Shown: positions 1 to 5,447, counted from the stretch's first letter. The stretch is DNA of 5,447 nucleotides from JBPYFK01 sp051984675 (GCA_051984675.1 JBPYFK010000022.1:1-5447), one strand, 5' to 3'. Program-made: numbers and translations. Notes: generated by a model not told the origin, from the letters alone.

Positions 1-256
1 CGGCCCCGAAGGCCATGCCGAACAGCGGGATGAAGAACAGCAGTCCGAACAGGAAGCCCCAGAACATGCCCCACGAGACGTTGCCGGCGACCGGGTGATG
101 GTTGGTGGTGACGTGGAGCTCTCCCTCACGGTCTCGCCTAATCACCGCGATGGCGTCGGGCTGGATAACCAGGTCAGAGGCCAGGCGCCGTGCTTCCGTC
201 GCGGCTTCTTCGGCCGTCGTCTCATCCGGATAGCCAATAGCGATGAGTGTGCTCAT
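1..256 (-). CDS. DUF1269-family membrane protein, N-terminal part (cut by the window edge)
   Basis: Reading the minus strand from the ATG at 256-254 gives 85 codons with no stop before the edge, so the 3' end is missing. The protein opens MSTLIAIGYPDETTAEEA, followed by an amphipathic stretch and a charged strand region (about residues 36-50, IAVIRRDREGELHV). A very hydrophobic Gly/Phe-rich segment follows at residues 60-85, containing WGFLFGLLFFIPLFGMAFGA. This order of short alpha/beta head then glycine-rich membrane hairpin is typical of DUF1269 proteins, whose biochemical role is unknown. The start is supported by an AAAGGGGAGAG purine run immediately upstream (about 259-268). The gene is divergent from the SDR-like gene and the chaperone cluster. 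Family assignment is from recalled similarity; placement next to stress genes is suggestive only. Confidence 0.8.
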   Translation of the reverse strand, partial: MSTLIAIGYPDETTAEEAATEARRLASDLVIQPDAIAVIRRDREGELHVTTNHHPVAGNVSWGMFWGFLFGLLFFIPLFGMAFGA

Positions 257-586
257 GCTCTCCCCTTTGTGTGTCGGATGATCGGGCGGATGTGCCCGCC
301 ATTCAGTTGGCCACGACCAATTCAGCGCCACCGTGAATGGCTGGTCTTGATCCTCGAAGTGCCACATGTGCCGCAGGGGACTGTCCTGACGGGACGAGTG
401 ATCGTGGTCCCGAGGGGTCTGTCTTCGGTGCCCGGTCTGCGCTTGCCAGGTCGATGCCGCGAGCGGCACAACGCGCAACGTTGGTGGCGTGCGATGTTGT
501 CGATGAGGACTGCGTCCTGGCCGGCGACCAGGTCAACCTCGACGCATCGGCGCCAAGTGTCGGGACAGCTGAACGGAGCGGCGGAA
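257..586. other. Divergent intergenic region with several small repeats
   Basis: These 330 bases separate the minus-strand DUF1269 gene from the plus-strand SDR-like gene. Open frames exist here on both strands, but their translations are rich in Arg, Pro, Ser and Trp, match no family I recognise and lack convincing ribosome sites, so I call no gene. Promoters for both flanking genes should lie here; I could not identify a clear -35/-10 pair. Visible structure includes paired CTGAAT words and a CATTCA/TGAATG inverted repeat at 300-339, the palindrome CACATGTG at 363-370, the palindrome GGACTGTCC at 378-386, and an inverted repeat CGGGAC/GTCCCG at 390-412. Confidence 0.6.
390..412. repeat. Inverted repeat CGGGAC-N11-GTCCCG, possible operator
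   Basis: Perfect 6-base arms lie at 390-395 and 407-412 around an 11-base spacer. A further GGGAC copy stands at 377-381, giving three GGGAC/GTCCC half-sites in 35 bases. The half-sites resemble those of the mycobacterial dormancy regulator DosR, but the spacing is wrong for a full 20-base DosR box, in which the arms are only about 4 bases apart. Protein binding is inferred only. The site is about 135 bases from the DUF1269 start and 175 bases from the SDR-like start. Confidence 0.3.
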
Positions 587-1336
587 ATGATCGACTCGCG
601 GCGGTTCCTCCTGCTCGGTGGTGGGATCAGTCACCGGCTCGCGCATCGGGTGTCGGAGCTAGGCGGCCACGCCCTGACCATTTCCCGGACCCAGCCGACG
701 AGTTTGACGGGCGAGCACCTCACGGCTGGCCTGCAGACGCCGGAATCGTGGGCTACGGCGGTCGAGGAAGGTTCCCAACGGCTGGGCGGCATCGACGTTC
801 TCGTGAACTGCGGCGGCACCAGCCCGGTCCGGCGGCGGCTCACCGACCACGACGACGCCGACTGGCTCAGTGCGCTACGAACTGATGTCCTGACATTCCG
901 TCGCAGCTGCATGCGGGGGATCGACCTGATGAGCCCCACAGGTGGTGTCATCGTCAACCTCACCGAAGCGCGACCGTGGCCCGACGACGTGTTGTCGGCG
1001 CCCTCGCTGGCCGCGTTCGCGGCGCTAGAGGCGACGAATCACACCCTGGCGTTGGCGGCGGCGGCACACCGGCTGCGCCTGTTCGGGATAGCCCCGCAGA
1101 CACGATCGGCGACTCACCGGCGTCCTGACCGCCTAGCCGGTAATGGCTCGGCTCGGTTTCCGCTGGTCGCGTTCGTCGAATCCGTGGAGGTGATCGAGTC
1201 CATCATGGATCTGCTCGAGGACCCGACGGCGCATGACGCCACCTACGGCCTGGACAGCGGTCAAATTCCGGTATCCGAATCGGCATCCGTGCCACGAGGT
1301 CGAGAGCGGTCATCGATATTGGACATCCCAGGGTGA
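587..1336 (+). CDS. SDR-fold protein lacking the catalytic residues (short-chain dehydrogenase-like)
   Basis: This 249-residue protein has the length and layout of a short-chain dehydrogenase/reductase. The first strand and Gly-rich turn read FLLLGGGISHRLA (residues 7-19). DVLVNCGG (70-77) occupies the NNAG position, GGVIVNL (119-125) the strand carrying the catalytic Ser, and ALEATNHTLALAAAAHRLRLFGIAP (146-170) the helix and strand after the YxxxK site. Aligned by eye, the usual Asn-Ser-Tyr-Lys tetrad is replaced by Asp100, Thr126/Glu127, Ser140 and Phe144, so classical oxidoreductase activity is unlikely. The C-terminus also lacks the usual DGG ending. The open frame extends upstream to 95, but the upstream part reads as non-coding; ATG 587 has GGAG at 575-578 with 8-base spacing. 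An in-frame GTG at 557 lacks such a site. The protein could be a regulatory or nucleotide-binding pseudoenzyme, or a decaying gene without frame damage. Confidence 0.7.
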   Translation: MIDSRRFLLLGGGISHRLAHRVSELGGHALTISRTQPTSLTGEHLTAGLQTPESWATAVEEGSQRLGGIDVLVNCGGTSPVRRRLTDHDDADWLSALRTDVLTFRRSCMRGIDLMSPTGGVIVNLTEARPWPDDVLSAPSLAAFAALEATNHTLALAAAAHRLRLFGIAPQTRSATHRRPDRLAGNGSARFPLVAFVESVEVIESIMDLLEDPTAHDATYGLDSGQIPVSESASVPRGRERSSILDIPG

Positions 1337-1338
1337 GG

Positions 1339-1385
1339 CCAGGCCGGTGTGCGGCTGTGAGGCTTGAACCAGGCCGGAGCGCGGC
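1339..1385. repeat. Tandem-spaced direct repeat, 17 bases, 30-base period
   Basis: CCAGGCCGGTGTGCGGC at 1339-1355 recurs as CCAGGCCGGAGCGCGGC at 1369-1385, matching at 15 of 17 positions with an exact 30-base offset (about three helical turns). It lies directly after the SDR-like stop codon, in the upstream region of hsp20. It could be a pair of activator sites on one face of the helix or a chance GC-rich duplication. I do not recognise the motif. Confidence 0.4.
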
Positions 1386-1424
1386 ACCCGCCACACGAAC
1401 CGGTGAAATCCAGGAGCACGCGGC

Positions 1425-1477
1425 GCGGCACTCGGCCGCATTTCCGTCCCACACGCGCTGCAGAGCGAGGAAGGAAA
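1425..1477 (+). promoter_or_regulatory. Candidate RNA thermometer / Shine-Dalgarno-sequestering leader of hsp20
   Basis: Two RNA stems can be drawn before hsp20. The first is GCGGC (1425-1429) with GCCGC (1435-1439), loop ACTCG. The second pairs TTTCCGTCC (1441-1449) with GGAAGGAAA (1469-1477): eight pairs and one G-A mismatch, burying most of the ribosome site AGGAAGGA (1468-1475). Inside its loop CGCT (1456-1459) pairs with AGCG (1464-1467) around GCAG. A weak, interrupted helix masking the ribosome site of a small heat-shock gene is the design of known bacterial RNA thermometers such as the ROSE and fourU types, although neither signature is present as such. The pairing is seen in the sequence; function and the transcript start are inferred. 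Confidence 0.35.
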
Positions 1478-1481
1478 CGAC

Positions 1482-1940
1482 ATGACGTTGATGCGATTCG
1501 ACCCCTTCCGCGAACTGGACCGGCTCACCGAGCGCCTGCTTCCTGGAGGGGTACGCGCGATGCCGACCGAGGCCTTCCGGCGCGGGGACGAGTTCTTTGT
1601 GCTCCTTGATGTTCCGGGCGTCGACCCGAACGACGTGAACGTAACCGTGGAACGCAATGTGGTGAACGTTCAGGCCGACTTCATCTCGCCGCGGCAGGAG
1701 GGTGACGAGCCAATCATCGACGAACGACCGCATGGGCGTACGAGCCGTCAGTTCTTCCTCGGCGAGAACCTCGATGCCACCAAGCTGCGGGCCGACTACG
1801 ACCGTGGGGTGCTCACCTTGACTGTTCCGGTGGCCGAGCAGAGCAAGCCGCGCCAGGTGCAGGTCGCATCGACCCCGGCTCGCACCATCGACGTCGAATC
1901 GGACCGCCCGCAGGACGCCAAGCAGTCGGTCAACGCCTGA
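1482..1940 (+). CDS. Hsp20 / alpha-crystallin family small heat-shock protein (Hsp18-like)
   Basis: This 152-residue ATP-independent holdase should bind unfolding proteins in the cytoplasm and pass them to the DnaK system encoded downstream. A short N-terminal arm (MRFDPFRELDRL, residues 4-15) precedes an alpha-crystallin domain at about residues 30-120, with DEFFVLLDVPGV (36-47), VNVTVERNVVNVQA (52-65) and the hallmark GVLTLTVP (109-116). PRQVQV (123-128) supplies a Val-x-Val version of the C-terminal I/V-x-I/V oligomerisation motif, followed by a polar tail ending in NA. The pattern recalls the mycobacterial Hsp18 / M. leprae 18-kDa antigen group. The start has AGGAAGGA (1468-1475) at 6-base spacing. 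The frame closes with TGA immediately followed by in-frame TAG. dnaK begins 76 bases later with no terminator seen between them, so cotranscription is likely. Confidence 0.93.
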   Translation: MTLMRFDPFRELDRLTERLLPGGVRAMPTEAFRRGDEFFVLLDVPGVDPNDVNVTVERNVVNVQADFISPRQEGDEPIIDERPHGRTSRQFFLGENLDATKLRADYDRGVLTLTVPVAEQSKPRQVQVASTPARTIDVESDRPQDAKQSVNA

Positions 1941-2016
1941 TAGCGCAAGGCGTCACCAGCTGCGGTCACGTCCCCGGCTGACCCGCACCTACCCGAGTCT
2001 GAACGAAGGGACCCTC

Positions 2017-3897
2017 ATGCCCAGAGCTGTCGGCATCGATCTCGGCACCACCAACTCCGTCATCGCTGCGTGGGAGGGCGGGGAACCGGCCGTCATTCCT
2101 AATGCGGAAGGTGCCCGGACGACCCCGTCGGTGGTCGCCTTCACCGACAGCGGCGAGCGGCTGGTCGGGCAGCTCGCCCGCCGTCAGGCGATCCTCAACC
2201 CGAAGGGCACGATCTATTCGGCCAAGCGGTTCATCGGCCGGCACTTCGACGAGATCAGTGAGGAGGCCAAAGCGGTCGCCTTCGACGTCGTGCCCGGCCC
2301 AGATGCAGTCGCGCGGTTCGACGTTCGCGGCAAGCTCTACGCCCCGGAAGAGATCTCCGCGCTGGTACTGCGCAAGCTCGCTGAGGACGCCGCCAAGCAG
2401 CTCGGGGAGCGTGTTACCCAGGCGGTCATCACGGTGCCGGCCTACTTCAACGACGCCCAGCGACAGGCCACCAAGGACGCCGGCAAGATCGCCGGCCTCG
2501 AGGTATTGCGGATCATCAATGAACCCACCGCCGCCGCCCTGGCGTACGGACTGGACAAGCGTGGCCACGAGACCGTGCTGGTCTTCGATCTCGGCGGCGG
2601 TACGTTCGACGTCAGCGTCCTCGACGTCGGTGACGGCGTGGTCGAGGTCCGCGCGACCTCCGGCGATACCCATCTTGGCGGCGACGATTACGACCGTCGC
2701 ATCGTCGATTACCTGGCTGACGAGTTTCAGCGTGAACACCGAATCGACCTCCGGTCGGACGCACAGGCGCTCCAGCGACTGTTCGAGGCGGCCGAGAAGG
2801 CCAAGGTCGAACTCAGTTCGGTCAGCCAGACCCACGTGAATCTGCCGTTCATCACCGCCGACGCTGCCGGCCCGAAGCATTTGACCGCCACGATGATGCG
2901 GTCGAAGTTCGAAGAGATCACGTACGACCTGACCCAGCGGTGCCTCGAGCCGGTGAAGCAGGCGATGGCTGATGCGAAGGTCAGTGCGAACGACATCGAT
3001 GAAGTCATCCTGGTGGGCGGCTCGACCCGCATCCCGGCCGTGCAGAACCTGGTCCGTCGCCTGACCGGTGGCAAAGACCCGAACATGACCGTCAACCCCG
3101 ACGAGGTCGTCGCGCTCGGCGCGGCCGTGCAGGCCGGCGTGCTCAAGGGTGAGGTGTCCGATGTCCTGCTGCTGGATGTCACCCCCCTCTCGCTGGGGGT
3201 CGAGACCCGCGGCGGAATCATGACCAAGATCATCGAACGCAACACCACTATCCCCGCCCGCCGCAGCGAGGTCTTCTCGACCGCCGCGGACAATCAGCCC
3301 GCTGTGGATATCGTGGTGCTGCAGGGCGAGCGCGAAAGGGCTGCCGACAACCGAGTTCTCGGCCGGTTCCAGCTGACCAACATCCGTCCCGCCCCGCGCG
3401 GCGAACCGCAGATCGAGGTCACCTTCGATATCGACGCGAACGGCATCTTGAGTGTCACTGCCCGTGATCGCGACACCGGCGCCGAACAGGGCATCACGAT
3501 CACTCAGAGTTCCAACCTGGACGCTGCCGAAGTGGAGCGCATGGTTGCCGAGGCGGATCGCAACCGTGCCGAGGACCAGCGACTGCGGCAGGAAGTCGAT
3601 GCCCGTAACGAACTCGACAGCGCCGCATATCAGCTCGAACGCCGCCTCAACGATCTCGGTGACCGAGCCCCGGTCCATGAGAAAGCGCGCGGCGAGACGC
3701 TGATCAGCGATGCCCGGCAGGCCATCGCCGACGAGGCGCCTCTCGATCGGGTCCGATCGTTGACCGGCGAGCTGGCCCAAGCCGCGGCGGCGCTTGACGC
3801 TAGCGCCGGAGCCGCCAGCGGTGGCGCTAATGATCGTGGCAGCAGCGGCCAGGGTGCCGATGACGACGTGATCGATGCCGAGTTCGACCGTGCCTGA
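2017..3897 (+). CDS. dnaK: Molecular chaperone DnaK (Hsp70), probable second copy
   Basis: This 626-residue Hsp70 is near the usual DnaK length. The ATPase domain (about 1-382) shows IDLGTTNS (7-14), Lys70, AYFNDAQRQATKDAG, NEPTAAALAYGLDK, the phosphate-binding VFDLGGGTFDVSVL (189-202; Thr196 at the autophosphorylation position) and VILVGGSTRIP (330-340). The linker VLLLDVTPLSL (383-393) is canonical. The beta substrate-binding domain runs to about 500, the helical lid follows, and a Gly/Ser-rich tail ends in DDDVIDAEFDRA, without the EEVKDKK end of E. coli DnaK. Residues 75-99 contain a segment of about 22 residues that M. tuberculosis DnaK, compared from memory, lacks but E. coli DnaK has, suggesting a paralogue of the housekeeping chaperone. 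ATG 2017 is preceded by GAAGGGA (2005-2011). The end overlaps grpE. No CIRCE or HAIR operator is visible in the 76 bases upstream. Confidence 0.96.
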   Translation: MPRAVGIDLGTTNSVIAAWEGGEPAVIPNAEGARTTPSVVAFTDSGERLVGQLARRQAILNPKGTIYSAKRFIGRHFDEISEEAKAVAFDVVPGPDAVARFDVRGKLYAPEEISALVLRKLAEDAAKQLGERVTQAVITVPAYFNDAQRQATKDAGKIAGLEVLRIINEPTAAALAYGLDKRGHETVLVFDLGGGTFDVSVLDVGDGVVEVRATSGDTHLGGDDYDRRIVDYLADEFQREHRIDLRSDAQALQRLFEAAEKAKVELSSVSQTHVNLPFITADAAGPKHLTATMMRSKFEEITYDLTQRCLEPVKQAMADAKVSANDIDEVILVGGSTRIPAVQNLVRRLTGGKDPNMTVNPDEVVALGAAVQAGVLKGEVSDVLLLDVTPLSLGVETRGGIMTKIIERNTTIPARRSEVFSTAADNQPAVDIVVLQGERERAADNRVLGRFQLTNIRPAPRGEPQIEVTFDIDANGILSVTARDRDTGAEQGITITQSSNLDAAEVERMVAEADRNRAEDQRLRQEVDARNELDSAAYQLERRLNDLGDRAPVHEKARGETLISDARQAIADEAPLDRVRSLTGELAQAAAALDASAGAASGGANDRGSSGQGADDDVIDAEFDRA

Positions 3898-4438
3898 TGT
3901 CAACCACTCGCGGTCGGACTCGCCTGCCCAGCCGGGTCCCGACGACGCCTCGGCGACGGCGGAGTCGAAACCGGCGGCGACGGGTGACCCGAGTGGCCGG
4001 ATCGACCAGATCACGGCGCAGGACGCGCAGGATCGGTGGCGGCGGACTGCGGCCGATCTGGAAAACACTCGCAAACGTGCGGCCCGAGAATTAAGTCAGG
4101 CCCGCGAACGCGAACGCGCGGCCGTGGCTAAGCAGTTCCTTCCGGTGTTGGACAATCTCGAACTCGCGTTGGCTCACGCCGAGGCCGACCCCACCTCGAT
4201 CATCGACGGTGTCCGCGCGGTCCTCGAGCAGGCAGTCGGGGTAATGGCCCGCCTCGGCTACGACCGGCGTGACGAGTCCGGGGTGCCGTTCGACCCGGTT
4301 GCGCATGAGGTGGTGACCGTCGTTGACGACCCGGACGCGGCACCCGGCACGGTGGTTCGGGTTCTGCGTCCTGGCTACGGCGATGCCGAGCGGCAGCTGC
4401 GGCCGGTTGCCGTCGCCGTTGCCCGGCAACGGGAGTGA
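3875..4438 (+). CDS. grpE: Nucleotide exchange factor GrpE
   Basis: GrpE dimers release ADP from DnaK and so time the chaperone cycle. The 187 residues comprise a disordered polar N-terminus (1-45), a long helix (about 46-105) with DLENTRKRAARE (61-72) and FLPVLDNLELALAHA (88-102), and the beta domain with GVPFDPVAHEVV and PGTVVRVLRPGYGDAERQLRPVAVAVAR near the end, which matches the GrpE family signature. The start is uncertain: ATG 3875 overlaps dnaK by 23 bases and has no good ribosome site, while in-frame GTG 3890 overlaps by 8 bases with only a weak GAG upstream. Either implies translational coupling to dnaK. An unusual TTA leucine codon sits at 4091-4093 (Leu73). dnaJ follows after 6 bases. 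Confidence 0.93.
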   Translation: MPSSTVPDVNHSRSDSPAQPGPDDASATAESKPAATGDPSGRIDQITAQDAQDRWRRTAADLENTRKRAARELSQARERERAAVAKQFLPVLDNLELALAHAEADPTSIIDGVRAVLEQAVGVMARLGYDRRDESGVPFDPVAHEVVTVVDDPDAAPGTVVRVLRPGYGDAERQLRPVAVAVARQRE

Positions 4439-4444
4439 CCGGCG

Positions 4445-5401
4445 ATGGCGGGCGACTACTACGACGTGCTCGGCGTGGCCCGCACTGCCACCGGCGAGGA
4501 ACTCCAGAGCGCCTACCGAAAGCTGGCGCGCCGCTACCACCCTGACGTCAACGCCGATCCGAGCGCAGTGGACCGGTTCAAGGCGATCAACGAGGCCTAC
4601 CACGTCCTTGCTGATCCGGAGACGCGCGCCCGGTACGACCGCTTCGGGCCGGACTTCCGGCAGATACCTGACGATGTCGCGGCAGGCGCCGGCGCGCGTG
4701 GCCCGGGCAACGCCTACCGCCCGGAGGGGTCAGCGCAGGCCCGTACCCGCCGGCCCGGAGGGGGGCGCTCAAGCGCGGGCATCAACATCGAGGACCTGCT
4801 CGGCGGCAATGTCAGTGGCTTTGAAGATCTGTTCGGTTCGTGGCGTACCGGTGGCCCGATGCCGGGTGCGGATCAGGAGGCCGAACTCACCCTGAGCGTG
4901 GAGCAGGCATTCACGGGCGGCAGGCATCACGTGAGTTTGGCCGGACCCTCTGGTCAGCGTGAGTACGACGTTACGGTGCCGCCCGGGGTGACCGACGGGC
5001 AACGGATCCGGCTCAGCGGCCAGGGCGGTCAGGGCAGCGATGGCGCACCTCCGGGGGATCTGTATCTGCGGGTGCGGATCCGACCCGATGACCGAGTCCG
5101 GGTCGAGGGCCGCGACATCTTCGTCGAGGCTCCCGTTGCGCCGTGGGAGGCCGCGCTCGGAACGACCGTGCCAGTGAGCACTCCCGGTGGTGAGGTCAAG
5201 GTGAAGATCCCCGCTGGTTCCTCCAGCGGCCGACGGCTACGCCTGGCCGGCGAGGGCATGCCCAACCCGCGGGGCAGGCCGGGTGATCTGTACGCCGAGG
5301 TCCGCATTCTCGTGCCCCGTCGGCTCCATCGCCGGGAGCGGGAACTGTTCGAGGAACTGGCTCGCGAGTCCGACTTCGACGCGAGGAGCGCGAAGCGATG
5401 A
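4445..5401 (+). CDS. Class B J-domain co-chaperone (DnaJ/CbpA type, no zinc finger)
   Basis: The 318-residue protein should stimulate DnaK ATP hydrolysis and deliver substrate. The J domain occupies residues 1-68 with DYYDVLGV at the start, YRKLARRYHPDVN around the essential HPD (32-34), and FKAINEAYHVLADPETRARYDRFG. A Gly/Arg-rich linker (about 70-142) carries two related words, INIEDLLGG (113-121) and GFEDLFGS (125-132). There are no CxxCxGxG repeats, so the zinc-binding domain of class A DnaJ is absent; the linker leads straight into C-terminal domain I (about 145-220) and II (about 224-305, with APWEAALGTTV and LAGEGMPN). That is the CbpA architecture; cbpA or dnaJ2 are possible names. 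GGGAG at 4431-4435 serves ATG 4445. The stop overlaps the next start as ATGA. Confidence 0.94.
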   Translation: MAGDYYDVLGVARTATGEELQSAYRKLARRYHPDVNADPSAVDRFKAINEAYHVLADPETRARYDRFGPDFRQIPDDVAAGAGARGPGNAYRPEGSAQARTRRPGGGRSSAGINIEDLLGGNVSGFEDLFGSWRTGGPMPGADQEAELTLSVEQAFTGGRHHVSLAGPSGQREYDVTVPPGVTDGQRIRLSGQGGQGSDGAPPGDLYLRVRIRPDDRVRVEGRDIFVEAPVAPWEAALGTTVPVSTPGGEVKVKIPAGSSSGRRLRLAGEGMPNPRGRPGDLYAEVRILVPRRLHRRERELFEELARESDFDARSAKR

Positions 5402-5447
5402 CCCAGGTGCGTGTAGCCGTCCGGTATCCGTTGCTGGCAGTCGAGAG
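5398..5447 (+). CDS. Start of a gene, possibly a CbpM/MerR-like chaperone modulator (cut by the window edge)
   Basis: An ATG at 5398 overlaps the dnaJ stop (ATGA) and has GAGGAG at 5383-5388, 9 bases upstream, so a coupled gene clearly begins here. Only 16 complete codons are visible: MTQVRVAVRYPLLAVE. CbpM-type or HspR/MerR-type proteins commonly follow cbpA/dnaJ in such clusters, and short openings of the V-R-Y-P-L kind are familiar from actinobacterial CbpM-like proteins. The product call rests mostly on position and is an inference; the DNA-binding or modulator domain lies outside the window. Confidence 0.55.
   Translation, partial: MTQVRVAVRYPLLAVE

Noticed and set aside
377..411. Full DosR box
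   Set aside because: None of the three possible 14-base cores matches the DosR consensus well (about 8-9 positions by eye), and arm spacing is wrong; kept only as half-sites.
303..536. Minus-strand open frame of 77 codons in the divergent region
   Set aside because: No ribosome site, no recognisable domain and a composition typical of a random open frame in GC-rich DNA.
95..586. Upstream extension of the SDR-like reading frame to an ATG at 95
   Set aside because: The extra 164 residues are Arg/Trp/Pro-rich, match no family and overlap the DUF1269 gene on the other strand; ATG 587 has a proper ribosome site and starts directly at the Rossmann strand.
1362..1369. CTTGAAC as half of an HspR (HAIR) site
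   Set aside because: It differs from CTTGAGT and the expected ACTCAAG partner is absent at the right distance.
1941..2016. CIRCE or HAIR operator, or a terminator, between hsp20 and dnaK
   Set aside because: No TTAGCACTC/GAGTGCTAA or CTTGAGT/ACTCAAG pair is present. GTCACC (1952-1957) with GGTCAC (1964-1969) gives only a short mismatched stem with no T run, and GTCCC (1970-1974) with GGGAC (2008-2012) is only five pairs over a 33-base loop.
1966..4074. Long minus-strand open frame of 702 codons opposite dnaK
   Set aside because: It is the antisense shadow of the G/C-biased dnaK codons; its translation resembles no protein family, whereas the plus-strand product is an unmistakable Hsp70.
3897..4094. 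Small open frame starting at the ATG that overlaps the dnaK stop
   Set aside because: It is in a different frame from GrpE, its product is an Arg/Thr-rich shadow, and the GrpE frame is clearly coding across the same bases.

Overview
The window is GC-rich, with strongly G/C-biased third codon positions, and looks like actinobacterial chromosome, most likely from the order Mycobacteriales. The small heat-shock protein resembles, from memory, the mycobacterial Hsp18 / M. leprae 18-kDa antigen group, down to the short N-terminus and the -NA C-terminal end. No species can be assigned from the sequence alone.

Layout. Positions 1-256 hold the N-terminal part of a minus-strand DUF1269-type membrane protein that runs off the left edge. 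Positions 257-586 are a divergent intergenic region with no convincing gene but several small inverted and direct repeats. Positions 587-1336 encode an SDR-fold protein in which every usual catalytic position is substituted. A 145-base gap follows, with a 30-base-period direct repeat, a small GC hairpin and a stem that would bury the hsp20 Shine-Dalgarno sequence. From 1482 to the right edge five plus-strand genes are packed together: hsp20, dnaK, grpE, a class B dnaJ (CbpA type), and the first codons of a gene that by position and opening residues is probably a CbpM-like modulator. Spacing tightens along the cluster: 76 bases, an overlap, 6 bases, then a 4-base ATGA overlap.

How the genes work together. 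The small heat-shock protein would hold unfolding clients. The J protein would deliver clients to DnaK and stimulate its ATPase, GrpE would exchange nucleotide, and a CbpM-type protein would restrain or tune the J protein. The window therefore encodes a self-contained chaperone team. It is probably an accessory, second DnaK system: the J protein lacks the zinc-binding domain, and DnaK carries a segment of about 22 residues that, compared from memory, the housekeeping mycobacterial DnaK lacks. No full CIRCE or HAIR operator is visible in front of hsp20 or dnaK, so control is probably not by the classical HrcA or HspR sites inside this window. The possible RNA thermometer ahead of hsp20 and the GGGAC/GTCCC half-sites in the divergent region are the leading regulatory candidates; both are inferences.

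Most genes are recognisable chaperone families. The less ordinary points are the catalytically dead SDR-like protein, the possible translational switch before hsp20, and the insert-containing DnaK paralogue.
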